A stretch of 59,208 bases of DNA, taken from Mycobacterium szulgai. Lineage in GTDB: Bacteria > Actinomycetota > Actinomycetes > Mycobacteriales > Mycobacteriaceae. Below, piece by piece: positions 31,131 through 40,104 of this stretch (position 1 is the first letter of the stretch; the number at the start of each line of letters is the position of its first letter). The stretch lies in the NCBI RefSeq assembly GCF_002116635.1, contig NZ_LQPW01000075.1, positions 1 through 59,208 of the forward strand, read 5' to 3'. The notes under the pieces were generated by a model, which was given only the letters and a program-made list of their open reading frames with translations, was not told the DNA's origin and made no database searches. The position numbers and the translations under genes are program-made.

Positions 31131-32402
31131 ATGGCGATCACAGACGTCGACGTATTCGCTCATCTGACGGACACCGACATCGAGAATCTGGCCGTAGAGC
31201 TGGACGCCATCCGTCAGGACATCGAAGACTCCCGCGGTGAGCGGGACGCCCGCTACATCCGTCGGACCATTGCCGCACAACGCGCCCTAGAGGTGAGTGG
31301 CCGATTGATGCTGGCCGCGGGCTCCCGGCGCTCGGCGTGGTGGGCAGGCGCGGTGACCCTGGGCGTGGCCAAGATCGTCGAGAACATGGAGATCGGCCAC
31401 AACGTCATGCACGGCCAGTGGGACTGGATGAACGACCCCGAGATTCACTCCTCGAGCTGGGAGTGGGACATGAGTGGGTCGTCCAAACACTGGCGCTACA
31501 CGCACAACTTCGTGCACCACAAATACACCAACATTCTCGGCATGGATGACGACGTCGGCTACGGCATGCTGCGCGTCACCCGAGACCAGCGCTGGAAGCG
31601 CTACAACATCTTCAACCTGGTGTGGAACGCGCTGCTCGCCCTGCTTTTCGAGTGGGGAGTTGCGCTGCAGCACTTGGAGATTGGCAAGATCATCAAGGGC
31701 CGGCTGACCCGCGACGAGGCGCGGGCGCGATTGCGCGAATTCTCCGGCAAGGCCGGCCGCCAGGTGGTTAAGGACTACATCGCCTACCCGGCGCTCACCT
31801 CGTTGTCACCGGGTGCGACCTACCGGTCCACCGTCACGGCCAACGCGCTGGCCAACGTGATCCGCAACGTGTGGTCCAACGCCGTGATCTTCTGCGGTCA
31901 CTTCCCCGACGGCGCCGAGAAGTTCACCAAGACGGACATGGTCGGTGAGACCAAGGGGCAGTGGTATCTGCGCCAGATGCTGGGCAGCGCCAACTTCGAG
32001 GCCGGCCCCGCGCTGCGGTTCATGAGCGGCAACCTCTGCCACCAGATCGAGCACCACCTGTACCCCGACCTGCCGAGCAACCGGCTGCACGAGATCTCGG
32101 TGCGGGTGCGCGAACTGTGCGACAAGTACGACCTGCCGTACACCACCGGCTCATTTTTGGTGCAGTACGGCAAGACCTGGCGCACCCTGGCCAAGCTGTC
32201 GTTGCCGAACAAGTACCTGCGCTACGACACCCACAACGCACCCGAGACCCGCAGCGAGCGGATGTTCGCCGACCTGGGGCCGGGTTTTGCGGGCACCGAT
32301 CCGCAGACTGGGCGCCGGCGCGGGCTGAAGAGCGCGATCGCCGCCGTGCGGGGTTGGCGGCGCGACAGAACGGCGAGCCGGCCGGAGGACCTGGCGGCCT
32401 AG
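31131..32402 (+). CDS. desA3: Membrane fatty-acyl-CoA desaturase, DesA3 type, copy 1
   Basis: The protein has 423 residues from ATG 31131, with GAGGAGAG upstream. The three histidine boxes of acyl-CoA delta-9 desaturases are present: HNVMHGQWDW (about 90), HNFVHHKYTN (about 125) and HQIEHHLYPDLPSNR (about 304). Hydrophobic segments around 70-90 and 165-185 fit a di-iron membrane enzyme. DesA3 (Rv3229c) makes oleoyl-CoA from stearoyl-CoA using the Rv3230c reductase, whose homologue precedes it here. The start of this copy is directly controlled by the palindromic operator at 31044-31080. Confidence 0.94.
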   Translation: MAITDVDVFAHLTDTDIENLAVELDAIRQDIEDSRGERDARYIRRTIAAQRALEVSGRLMLAAGSRRSAWWAGAVTLGVAKIVENMEIGHNVMHGQWDWMNDPEIHSSSWEWDMSGSSKHWRYTHNFVHHKYTNILGMDDDVGYGMLRVTRDQRWKRYNIFNLVWNALLALLFEWGVALQHLEIGKIIKGRLTRDEARARLREFSGKAGRQVVKDYIAYPALTSLSPGATYRSTVTANALANVIRNVWSNAVIFCGHFPDGAEKFTKTDMVGETKGQWYLRQMLGSANFEAGPALRFMSGNLCHQIEHHLYPDLPSNRLHEISVRVRELCDKYDLPYTTGSFLVQYGKTWRTLAKLSLPNKYLRYDTHNAPETRSERMFADLGPGFAGTDPQTGRRRGLKSAIAAVRGWRRDRTASRPEDLAA

Positions 32403-32496
32403 CGCGGCTACTGTTTCATAGGCGCTCAACAAAAATTCATGGCATCGTCGTTACCGTTTGTTGCGGTCAATGGCTGCACTGCAGGAAGGTAAGACG

Positions 32497-33753
32497 ATGG
32501 CGATCACTGACGTCGACGTGTTCGCGCACTTGACGAGCGCCGACATCGACGCCCTGGCCAACGAGCTGGACGCGATCCGTCGCGACGTCGAAGACTCCCG
32601 CGGTGAACGGGACGCCCGCTACATCCGCCGCACCATCGCCGCGCAGCGTTTCTTGGAGGTGGCGGCCCGGGTGTTGTTGGGCGCCAGCTCACGGCGGTGG
32701 GCGTGGTGGACCGGCTCGGTGACCCTGGGCGTGGCCAAGATCGTCGAGAACATGGAGATCGGCCACAACGTCATGCACGGCCAGTGGGACTGGATGAACG
32801 ATCCTGAGATTCACTCCTCCACGTGGGAGTGGGACATGCTGTCCACGTCCAGACACTGGCGCTACACGCACAACTTCGTGCACCACAAGTACACCAACAT
32901 CCTCGACATGGACCACGACGTCGGCTATGACATGGTCCGGGTGACCCGCGACCAGCCCTGGAAGCGGCGCAATGGCTTCAACCTGGTGATCAACACCGTG
33001 CTGGCGCTCGGCTTCGAACTGGGAATCGCGTTGCGGCACTTAGAGGTCCACGAGGTCTTCCGGAAGGATCCCACCGAGCGCGACGCGGCTCGGGCGCGGC
33101 TGCGGGAGTTCTCCGGCAAGGCCGGCCGGCAGCTGGCCAAGGACTATGTCGCGTTCCCGGCGCTGACCTCGTTGTCTCCCGGCGCCACGTACCGGTCCAC
33201 GTTTAAGGCCAATGCGATGGCCAATGTGATTCGCAACGTGTGGTCAAACGCCGTCATTTTCTGTGGCCATTTCCCCGACGGCGCCGAGAAGTTCACCAAG
33301 ACGGACATGGTCGGCGAGACCAAGGGGCAGTGGTATCTGCGCCAGATGCTGGGCAGTGCCAATTTCAACGCCGGGCCCGTATTGCGCTTCATGAGCGGCA
33401 CCCTGTCTCATCAGATCGAGCATCACTTATATCCGGACCTGCCGAGCAATCGGCTTGCCGAGATCTCGGTGCGGGTGCGCGAGTTGTGTGACAAGTACGA
33501 CCTGCCGTATACGACCGGCTCATTTTTGGTGCAGTACGGCAAGACCTGGCGCACCCTGGCCAAGCTGTCGTTGCCGGACAAGTACCTGCGCGACGACGCT
33601 GACGACGCGCCGGAGACCCGGAGTGAGCGGATGTTCGCCCAGCTGGGGCCGGCTTTTGCAAGCACCGACCCTGCGACCGGGCGCCGGCGCGGGTTGAAGA
33701 CCGCGATCGTCACCGTGCGCGGGTGGCGGCGCGCCAGGCGCGCCTCTGTCTAA
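32497..33753 (+). CDS. Membrane fatty-acyl-CoA desaturase, DesA3 type, copy 2
   Basis: This 418-residue paralogue follows copy 1 at 94 bases. ATG 32497 gives MAITDVDVFAHL, the same N-terminus as copy 1, and AGGAAGG lies 9 bases upstream; the in-frame start at 32458 only adds noise. All three histidine boxes are intact (HNVMHG, HNFVHHKYTN, HQIEHHLYPDLPSNR). Long stretches are identical to copy 1. Differences are concentrated in the middle (RKDPTERDAARAR instead of KGRLTRDEARAR; FELGIALRHLEVHEVF). The tandem layout shows a local duplication. The operator motif of copy 1 is not present upstream, so the paralogues may be expressed under different conditions or differ in chain-length preference. 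Confidence 0.92.
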   Translation: MAITDVDVFAHLTSADIDALANELDAIRRDVEDSRGERDARYIRRTIAAQRFLEVAARVLLGASSRRWAWWTGSVTLGVAKIVENMEIGHNVMHGQWDWMNDPEIHSSTWEWDMLSTSRHWRYTHNFVHHKYTNILDMDHDVGYDMVRVTRDQPWKRRNGFNLVINTVLALGFELGIALRHLEVHEVFRKDPTERDAARARLREFSGKAGRQLAKDYVAFPALTSLSPGATYRSTFKANAMANVIRNVWSNAVIFCGHFPDGAEKFTKTDMVGETKGQWYLRQMLGSANFNAGPVLRFMSGTLSHQIEHHLYPDLPSNRLAEISVRVRELCDKYDLPYTTGSFLVQYGKTWRTLAKLSLPDKYLRDDADDAPETRSERMFAQLGPAFASTDPATGRRRGLKTAIVTVRGWRRARRASV

Positions 33754-34244
33754 GCCGTCACCTTTTGGGCCAGCGCAGCCAGCTTGGCATCGAGTTCCTG
33801 TGCGGCACTAAGCAATTCGGGATTGTCCTGGACCACCATGAGTGACGACGGCTTGACGTAGGTCAAGCTGCTATGCCCGTGGGTCTGGTCGAGAAGCAGC
33901 AGCTCGACGGGGGCGAACAGACCAGCACTCACATCGTGGCGCAGCATCGTGATCGCGATCAGCGGGTTTCCCAGGATGACCCGTAACGCCTTGCGGTCGA
34001 TGCCGGCTTTGGTGATCCACCCGCCATGGTCGATCAGACCGAACAACATGAATCCGCTTGGCCCAACGTAGGATTCGACAGCCGCCCGGTAGGACTCCCA
34101 GCTGCCGGTGGCGGCCGCAATGTCGTTGATGGGTACCGGCTGCTGGCCGATGTCGGCCAGCAGCGCGGTGGCTAGTTGCTCGTAGTCCTTGGCGCTGTCG
34201 TAGTGCACCCGTACGCCGCCGAACGGAATTTCAGACGCTGACAT
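33750..34244 (-). CDS. DUF302-family protein
   Basis: The protein has 164 residues from ATG 34244 (an in-frame upstream Met at 34259 is possible). It has the DUF302 pattern: [26 protein letters not shown] at the start, and a central [53 protein letters not shown] and the conserved S-L-T-Y motif ([13 protein letters not shown]). DUF302 proteins are small, often associated with stress or lipid metabolism; no activity is established. Its start overlaps the nitrilase stop by 14 bases, making it the last gene of the thiolase-nitrilase-DUF302 operon. It overlaps the desaturase stop by four bases tail to tail. Confidence 0.85.
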   Translation of the reverse strand: MSASEIPFGGVRVHYDSAKDYEQLATALLADIGQQPVPINDIAAATGSWESYRAAVESYVGPSGFMLFGLIDHGGWITKAGIDRKALRVILGNPLIAITMLRHDVSAGLFAPVELLLLDQTHGHSSLTYVKPSSLMVVQDNPELLSAAQELDAKLAALAQKVTA

Positions 34245-35187
34245 GCTCGGCTTCCTCATCGATGGTTTCGTGTACGTGGGCCGCAGGGATGCGATCCACC
34301 CGCAGGCTCAGCAACTCGGGCCGGCTGTAGTGACCGCTGGCATCCATCAGGATCTTGCGTGCGTCGATCAATGAGAAGTCGAGGTCGGCGATTACCTCAC
34401 CCTCGCCGGAACGCAGCGGCTCGCCCAGGTACTCGCCCTGCGGTGTGATGATCGCGGTAAAAAAGCCGCCGGAGATGGGCCCGATAGGGCCCCCGGTGTC
34501 CGCGGCGATCTGCGCCTGCTGATCGGTATCCAGCCACGCGGTTGCGTTGACGACGAAGGCGCCCGACTCGAGCGCGTGGTTGCGCACGCTGATCTCGGTT
34601 TGCTCAGCGAACAGGTCACCGCCGAAAGATCCGGGGAACATTGCGGAGTGGATCTGCTCGCCGTCGGCGATCAGGGCGTAGCGGGCCAGCGGGTTGTAAT
34701 GCTCCCAGCAGGCCAACTGGCCGATCCGCCCGACCGCGCTGTCCACGGCCCGCAGCCCGCTGCCGTCGCCCTGACCCCACACCATCCGTTCGTGGTAGGT
34801 CGGTGTGGTCTTGCGCCGACGAGCAATCAGGGCGCCGTCGGCGTCGAAGAGCAACTGCGTGTTGTACAGGGACCCGCCGTCGCGTTCGGTCACTCCTATC
34901 GACACCACCATGCTGGCCGCGCGTGCCGCCGCACCGATCGCGTCGACCTCGGGCGAGGGTATGGTGACCGCCTGATCCATGAGCTGCAGGTGTTGCGATC
35001 GCATCTCGAACGGGCGCTGGACAAACGAGAAGTACGGGTAATAGGGAATCACCGTCTCCGGAAAGGTCGCGAACTGGACGCCCCGGGCGCCCAGCTGCGC
35101 GATGTTGGCAATCACCTTCTGGACCGTGCCCTCGCGGCTGTACAGCACCGGGCTGAGTTGCACTGCGGCGGAACGGATTACGGTCAT
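34231..35187 (-). CDS. Nitrilase / carbon-nitrogen hydrolase
   Basis: The start ATG 35187 gives 318 residues beginning [17 protein letters not shown]. The catalytic triad of the nitrilase branch is visible: Glu in [17 protein letters not shown] (about 45), Lys in [20 protein letters not shown] (about 130) and Cys in [13 protein letters not shown] (about 165). The CWEHYNPL signature and the [12 protein letters not shown] block are typical for nitrilases acting on organic nitriles, as distinct from amidases or NAD synthetase-type members. It follows the thiolase gene by 11 bases and is coupled to the DUF302 gene. Physiological substrate cannot be told; the thiolase partner suggests degradation of an acyl side chain or nitrile-bearing compound. 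Confidence 0.9.
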   Translation of the reverse strand: MTVIRSAAVQLSPVLYSREGTVQKVIANIAQLGARGVQFATFPETVIPYYPYFSFVQRPFEMRSQHLQLMDQAVTIPSPEVDAIGAAARAASMVVSIGVTERDGGSLYNTQLLFDADGALIARRRKTTPTYHERMVWGQGDGSGLRAVDSAVGRIGQLACWEHYNPLARYALIADGEQIHSAMFPGSFGGDLFAEQTEISVRNHALESGAFVVNATAWLDTDQQAQIAADTGGPIGPISGGFFTAIITPQGEYLGEPLRSGEGEVIADLDFSLIDARKILMDASGHYSRPELLSLRVDRIPAAHVHETIDEEAEHVSV

Positions 35188-35198
35188 TGCCCTGTCCT

Positions 35199-36377
35199 TC
35201 ACCAATCGAGGCGCTCGATGATGGTCGCGTTGGCCATTCCGCCGCCCTCACACATCGTCTGCAACCCATAGCGTCCTCCGCGCTGATGCAAGGCGTTCAC
35301 CAGGGTGGTCATGATGCGTACCCCGCTGGCACCCAGCGGGTGGCCGATGGCGATGGCGCCACCGTTGACGTTGGTCTTGGCCAGATCGGCGCCGACGTCT
35401 CGAGCCCAGGCCAGCACGACGGGCGCGAACGCCTCGTTGACCTCGAACAGGTCGATGTCGGCTAACGTCAGTCGGGCCCGCGCCAGCACCTTCTCAGTGG
35501 CCGGAATGACGCCGGTCAGCATGTAGAGCGGGTCGGAGCCCACCACGGTCGTGGTGTGAATTCGCGCCAGCGGGCGCAGCCCCAGCTGCTTGGCCACCTC
35601 GCTGCTGGTGATCATGACCGCTGCGCTGCCGTCCGACAGAGGTGACGAGTTGCCCGGCGTGATCGACCAATTGATCTGCGGGAAACGCTCTTTCATCGCC
35701 TCGCTGTAGAACGCCGGCTGCAGTGCCGCAAGGGTCTGCATCGTCGTGCCGGGCCGGATGATCTCGTCGGTGGCAAGCCCGGCGATGGGCGCGAGCTCGT
35801 TGTCGAAGAGACCGTCTTTGGTCGCGCGGGCGGCCTTGTCGTGGCTGGCCGCGGAGAACTCGTCCAGCTGGGTGCGCGAGAAGCCCCACCGCGCGGCGAT
35901 CAGTTCGGCGCTGATGCCCTGGGGCACCAGGCCGTCGGGGTAACGCTGCGCCATGTCAGTGCCGAACGGGTTGCTGCCCGGCAACACCGAGCTGCCCATC
36001 GGGACCCGGCTCATCGATTCCACCCCCGCGGCCACCACGATGTCGTAGGCGCCGGCGAGCACGCCCTGGGCGGCGAAGCTGATCGCCTGCTGGCTGCTGC
36101 CGCACTGCCGGTCGATGGTGACGCCGGGCACCGACTCCGGGAATCCGGCCCCCAGCAAGGCATTGCGGGCTATGTTGACCGCCTGATCGCCCACCTGGGT
36201 GACGGCGCCGGCAATGACATCGTCGATCTGCACCGGGTCGACGCCGGTGCGGTTCACGACTTCGCGCAAGCTGTGTGCGAGCAGGTCGGCAGGCAGCACG
36301 TCGTGCAGCGCGCCGCTGGCCTTGCCCTTCCCGATGGGTGTGCGCACTGCGCCGACGATCACGGCGTCACGTGTCAT
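35199..36377 (-). CDS. Thiolase (acetyl-CoA C-acyltransferase), FadA-like
   Basis: This 392-residue protein uses ATG 36377 with AAGGAGG immediately upstream. It carries the thiolase signatures: nucleophilic Cys in [20 protein letters not shown] (about 89), the [15 protein letters not shown] motif with catalytic His (about 350) and the second Cys in [12 protein letters not shown] (about 380). The N-terminal [20 protein letters not shown] is canonical. The family cleaves 3-ketoacyl-CoA to acetyl-CoA and a shortened acyl-CoA. It is the first gene of a three-gene operon and is divergent from an HxlR regulator, with only 88 bases between. Confidence 0.93.
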   Translation of the reverse strand: MTRDAVIVGAVRTPIGKGKASGALHDVLPADLLAHSLREVVNRTGVDPVQIDDVIAGAVTQVGDQAVNIARNALLGAGFPESVPGVTIDRQCGSSQQAISFAAQGVLAGAYDIVVAAGVESMSRVPMGSSVLPGSNPFGTDMAQRYPDGLVPQGISAELIAARWGFSRTQLDEFSAASHDKAARATKDGLFDNELAPIAGLATDEIIRPGTTMQTLAALQPAFYSEAMKERFPQINWSITPGNSSPLSDGSAAVMITSSEVAKQLGLRPLARIHTTTVVGSDPLYMLTGVIPATEKVLARARLTLADIDLFEVNEAFAPVVLAWARDVGADLAKTNVNGGAIAIGHPLGASGVRIMTTLVNALHQRGGRYGLQTMCEGGGMANATIIERLDW

Positions 36378-36402
36378 GGCTCCTCCTTGAGCTGGGTATT
36401 TA

Positions 36403-36437
36403 TCGCTATACTCAGCTATAACACCTAGGTATAGTGA
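36403..36437. promoter_or_regulatory. Putative HxlR operator in the thiolase/HxlR divergent promoter
   Basis: An AT-rich dyad sits between the divergent starts: TCGCTATAC (36403-36411) against GTATAGTGA (36429-36437), 8 of 9 pairs. Inside it lies the perfect palindrome ACCTAGGT (36423-36430). Its placement between the thiolase and regulator genes fits an autoregulatory operator; the exact binding protein is inferred. Confidence 0.55.
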
Positions 36438-36465
36438 AAGCAACCCAGACCGGGAGGTGATATTG

Positions 36466-36951
36466 ATGACAATGCTTCAGGGCCGGCTCGCCGATCGCGA
36501 GGCCTGGTCTGCAGTCGGCGAGTGTGCGATCGAGAAGACCATGGCCGTTGTCGGTACCAAATCCGCGATGCTGATCATGCGCGAGGCCTACTACGGCACC
36601 ACCCGATTCGACGACTTCGCTCGCCGGGTGGGCATCACCAAAGCCGCCACCTCCGCGCGGCTGGCCGAATTGGTCGCCCTCGGGCTGCTGACCCGCAGGC
36701 CCTACCAGGAGCCCGGGCAACGCAGCCGCGATGAATATGTGCTCACCAGCGCCGGCATGGAATTCATGCCGGTGGTGTGGGCGATGTTCCAGTGGGGCCG
36801 GCGCCATCTGCCGGGCCGCGACCGCCTGCGGCTGACCCATTTGGGCTGCGGCGCCGATGCCGAAGTCGAAATGCGGTGCAGCAAAGGCCATTTGGTGCCT
36901 CCCGACGAACTCGGCATGCGGTTGGCGCCCACTCGGCGCGAACGTGCGTAG
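36466..36951 (+). CDS. HxlR-family winged-helix transcriptional regulator
   Basis: The 161-residue protein is read from ATG 36466, eight bases after GGGAGG. The in-frame GTG at 36457 lies within that ribosome site, so it is a poor start. The HxlR domain (about 20-110) contains the CAIEKTMAVVGTKSAMLIMREAYYGTTRFDDFARRVGITKAATSARLAELVALGLLTRRPY block, the family's ligand-sensing helix and winged HTH. A C-terminal extension has two Cys motifs (HLGCGADAEVEMRCSKGH), as in several actinobacterial HxlR proteins, and could bind metal or respond to thiol reagents. Divergent arrangement and the dyad between the genes suggest that it represses the thiolase operon and itself. Confidence 0.88.
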   Translation: MTMLQGRLADREAWSAVGECAIEKTMAVVGTKSAMLIMREAYYGTTRFDDFARRVGITKAATSARLAELVALGLLTRRPYQEPGQRSRDEYVLTSAGMEFMPVVWAMFQWGRRHLPGRDRLRLTHLGCGADAEVEMRCSKGHLVPPDELGMRLAPTRRERA

Positions 36952-37004
36952 ATGTACACACGTAGCGGCGTGTCGTTGTGCCAACACCCACGCCGGGCGG
37001 CTGG

Positions 37005-37985
37005 TTAAGTCTCCCTGAGGGTCGCGAGCAACCGCCGGGCGGCGGCGACGCGCCGCATGGCCGTGCCGGTCAACGTGTCCAGTGCGCATTCGGGGTCGGC
37101 CGGTGGCCCCATGTGCCCGCAGCCGCGTGGACAATCCTCGATCGCCTCGGCCAGGTCGGAAAATGCCATCAGTACGTCGTCGGCGTGGATATGCGCCAGA
37201 CCGAACGACCGGATGCCGGGCGTGTCGATCACCCATCCGCCCGAGTCCAAGGGCAGCGCGACAGATTGCGTGGAGGTGTGTCGTCCCCGCCCGATGTCGG
37301 TCACCTCGCCGACCGCCCGATCCGCTTCAGGCACCAGGCGATTCACTAGCGTGGACTTGCCCACGCCGGAATGCCCGAGCAGCACGGTGATCTTGCCTTC
37401 GAGCAGATCGCCCACTGCGAGTAGCGGATCGTCGACGCCGGCGGCGATCACGGTCAGGTCCAGGTCGACGAACTGCTCGGCGAACGGTTCGGGCGGTGCG
37501 AGATCAGTCTTGGTCAGGCACAGAATCGGGGTCAGCCCGCCGGCGTAGGCGGCGATCAGCGCACGGTCCACCAGGCCGGTGCGTGGCGGGGGATCGGCCA
37601 GCGCCACCACGATCAGCAGTTGATCGGCGTTGGCGACCACCACCCGCTCGGTGGGGTCGGTGTCATCGGCGGTGCGCCGCAACACAGTTCGCCGCGGCGC
37701 CCGTCGCACGATACGGGCCAGGGTGTCCACCCGGCCGGACAGATCGCCGACGACGTCGACGTCGTCGCCGACCACGATCGGGGTGCGGCCCAACTCGCGC
37801 GCCCGCATGGCGGTAACCCGCCGGTCGACATGTCCGGCCAGCACACAGCCCCAGCGGCCGCGGTCCACGCTGACCACCATGGCGGCCTCGGCGTCGGCGT
37901 GCCGGGGACGGGTCTTGGTCCGCGGTCGCGAACCTCGCCCGGAACGGACCTTGACGTGGGACTCGTCGTAGTCACCGGGCCGCAA
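37005..37985 (-). CDS. rsgA: Ribosome small subunit-dependent GTPase RsgA
   Basis: The 326-residue protein carries the circularly permuted GTPase order: G4 (LTKTD, near 180) precedes G1 (GHSGVGKS, near 228) and G3 (DTPG, near 278). The C-terminal zinc motif (CPRGCGHMGPPADPEC) uses C-x3-C plus His and Cys. RsgA assists late 30S maturation and releases assembly factors. The N-terminus is extended and basic, typical of an OB-fold beginning at residue 35. The frame starts at TTG 37985, three bases after the aroA stop, indicating an aroA-rsgA operon; no better start is nearby. It corresponds to Rv3228. Confidence 0.93.
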   Translation of the reverse strand: MRPGDYDESHVKVRSGRGSRPRTKTRPRHADAEAAMVVSVDRGRWGCVLAGHVDRRVTAMRARELGRTPIVVGDDVDVVGDLSGRVDTLARIVRRAPRRTVLRRTADDTDPTERVVVANADQLLIVVALADPPPRTGLVDRALIAAYAGGLTPILCLTKTDLAPPEPFAEQFVDLDLTVIAAGVDDPLLAVGDLLEGKITVLLGHSGVGKSTLVNRLVPEADRAVGEVTDIGRGRHTSTQSVALPLDSGGWVIDTPGIRSFGLAHIHADDVLMAFSDLAEAIEDCPRGCGHMGPPADPECALDTLTGTAMRRVAAARRLLATLRET

Positions 37986-37988
37986 CCG

Positions 37989-39269
37989 CTAAGCCCCTTT
38001 CACCATGTCGGCCCAGAGCTGCGGGAACTCCGGCAGCGTCTTGGTGGTGGCGGCTATGTCGTCGACCTCGACCCCGGCCACCCGCAGCCCGACGATCGCG
38101 CCGGCCATCGCCATCCGGTGATCGGCATAGGCGCGCCACATGCCGGGCCGCAGCGGTGTCGCGGTAATCACCAGGCCGTCGGATATCTCCTGGCAGTCAC
38201 CGCCCAGCCGGTTGATCTCGGTGCTCAGCGCGGCCAGTCGATCGGTTTCGTGGCCGCGCAGGTGTGCGATGCCGGTCAGCCGGGATACCGCTCCCGGAGC
38301 GGCCAGTGCCGCGAGCACCGCGACCGACGGAGTGAGCTCCCCGACGGCGCTCAGGTCGACGTCGAACCCGCCATAGCCCGCCGAACCCTGCACCTCTAGA
38401 GACGAATCAAATTGGCGCACAACGGCGTTCAGCGTATCCAAGATGCTCAGAATGTGTTCGGCCGGTTGCACGCTGTCCGCCGGCCAACCGGTGATTCCTA
38501 CCGTGCCGCCCGTCACCACCGCGGCTGCCAGGAACGCGACCGCATTGGTCAGATCCGGCTCGACCTCCCAGTGGCGCGCCTTGATCGCACCCGGACGCAC
38601 TTGCCAGCGATAGGGGACCGAGTCGTCGACGTCCACGCCGGCTTGGCGCAGCATCGCCACCGTCATCTCGATGTGCGGTGCCGACGGCAGCTTCGACCCG
38701 GTGTGTTGCACCGTCAGGCCGTCGCGCAACGCTGCCCCGGACAGCAGTAGGCCCGAGACGAACTGGGACGAGGCCGACGCGTCGATGTCGACCGTGCCGC
38801 CCGCGACGGATCCATTGCCCTGCACGCGAAACGGCAGTCCGGTGCCGTCGACGGGGACACCGAGCCCGCGCAGCGCATCCAGCAGCGGCGCGATGGGCCG
38901 AGCCCGGGCCTGCTCGTCGCCGTCGAAGGTGACCGGGACGGCGCTCAGCGCGGCCAGCGGCGGAACAAACCGCAGCACCGTGCCAGCCAGACCGCAGTCC
39001 ACCCGTGCGTCGGGGCCCGGCTGGATGCGTCCGCTGACGACCAGTTCCGGGCCGTTCCCGTCGACCTGCAGGCCTAGCGTGCGCAGCGCTCCGATCATCA
39101 GGTCGGTGTCGCGGCTGCGCAGCGCGCCGGCGATGGTCGAGTCGCCTTGTCCCTGGGCGGCTGCCAGTGCGGCCAGTATCAGAGTGCGGTTGGTCTGCGA
39201 TTTCGAGCCCGGAACGGTGACGGTCGCGTGCACCGGTGTCGGTGCGAAGGGGGCCGGCCATGCGTTCAC
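37989..39269 (-). CDS. aroA: 3-phosphoshikimate 1-carboxyvinyltransferase (EPSP synthase)
   Basis: This 426-residue enzyme of the shikimate pathway condenses phosphoenolpyruvate with shikimate-3-phosphate. It starts at GTG 39269. The N-terminal [17 protein letters not shown] contains the conserved Lys and Arg of the active site. [18 protein letters not shown] holds the conserved glycine-rich turn (LAGTxxRF) and [20 protein letters not shown] is the second EPSP signature. The final [14 protein letters not shown] segment is also present. The promoter must lie inside the 5' part of the SRAP gene region, since the two genes diverge from overlapping ground (39269 versus 39314). It is followed immediately by rsgA. 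Confidence 0.95.
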   Translation of the reverse strand: MNAWPAPFAPTPVHATVTVPGSKSQTNRTLILAALAAAQGQGDSTIAGALRSRDTDLMIGALRTLGLQVDGNGPELVVSGRIQPGPDARVDCGLAGTVLRFVPPLAALSAVPVTFDGDEQARARPIAPLLDALRGLGVPVDGTGLPFRVQGNGSVAGGTVDIDASASSQFVSGLLLSGAALRDGLTVQHTGSKLPSAPHIEMTVAMLRQAGVDVDDSVPYRWQVRPGAIKARHWEVEPDLTNAVAFLAAAVVTGGTVGITGWPADSVQPAEHILSILDTLNAVVRQFDSSLEVQGSAGYGGFDVDLSAVGELTPSVAVLAALAAPGAVSRLTGIAHLRGHETDRLAALSTEINRLGGDCQEISDGLVITATPLRPGMWRAYADHRMAMAGAIVGLRVAGVEVDDIAATTKTLPEFPQLWADMVKGA

Positions 39270-39313
39270 CGGTCCATCATCGCCTGTCGCATGGTTCTGC
39301 CACCATGGGAGTT

Positions 39314-40072
39314 ATGTGCGGACGGTTTGCGGTCACTACCGACCCGGCCTTGCTGGCCGAGAAAATCAAGGCGATCGACGAGGCCACCGGTACCGACGGC
39401 GCGTCGGCGCCGAACTACAACGTGGCTCCCACCAACATGATCGCCACGGTCGTCAGCCGCCACAGCGAGCCCGACGACGAGGTCACCCGCCGGGTTCGTC
39501 TGATGCGCTGGGGGCTGGTCCCGTCCTGGGTCAAGGCCGGACCCGACGGTGCCCCGGATACCAAAGGGCCGCTGCTCATCAACGCCCGTGCCGACAAGGT
39601 CGCCACGTCGCCGGCCTTTCGGAATTCTGCCAAGAGCAAGCGTTGCCTGGTGCCGATGGACGGCTGGTACGAGTGGCGCGCCAACGAGGCCGGCCCCGGC
39701 AAGAAGGCCGCCAAGACGCCGTTCTTCATGCACCGCGACGACGGCGGGCTGGTGTGCATGGCCGGGCTGTGGTCGGTTTGGAAGCCCGCCAAAGACGCTG
39801 ATCCGCTGCTGAGCTGCACCATCATCACCACCGATGCGGTTGGGGAGTTGGCCGCCATCCACGACCGGATGCCGTTGCTGCTGGGCGAAGAGAACTGGGA
39901 TGCCTGGCTGAACCCGGACGCCCCGCTGGATGAGGAGCTGCTGGCCCGCCCGCCGGATGTGCACGGCATCGAGCTGCGTCCGGTCTCGACGCTGGTGAAC
40001 AGCGTGCGCAACAACGGACCCGAACTGCTCGCCCCAGCCGAGCCCGAGCCCGAACAGATCACACTTCTCTAG
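39314..40072 (+). CDS. SRAP-domain protein (HMCES/YedK type)
   Basis: The chosen ATG 39314 makes Cys the second residue (MCGRFAVTTDP), as required in this family: after Met removal the N-terminal Cys forms a thiazolidine crosslink with abasic sites in single-stranded DNA. Other upstream Met codons would bury the Cys. The 252-residue length equals the value I recall for Rv3226c. Other signatures are present: RWGLVPSWVK, NARADKVATSPAFRNSAKSKRCLVPMDGWYEWR (Asn and Glu of the active site), and HDRMPLLL with the catalytic His. The protein probably shields abasic sites during replication. It diverges from aroA. Confidence 0.95.
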   Translation: MCGRFAVTTDPALLAEKIKAIDEATGTDGASAPNYNVAPTNMIATVVSRHSEPDDEVTRRVRLMRWGLVPSWVKAGPDGAPDTKGPLLINARADKVATSPAFRNSAKSKRCLVPMDGWYEWRANEAGPGKKAAKTPFFMHRDDGGLVCMAGLWSVWKPAKDADPLLSCTIITTDAVGELAAIHDRMPLLLGEENWDAWLNPDAPLDEELLARPPDVHGIELRPVSTLVNSVRNNGPELLAPAEPEPEQITLL

Positions 40073-40104
40073 CAACCAGCCCCCACTACCTCCTGGAGTA
40101 ACCC

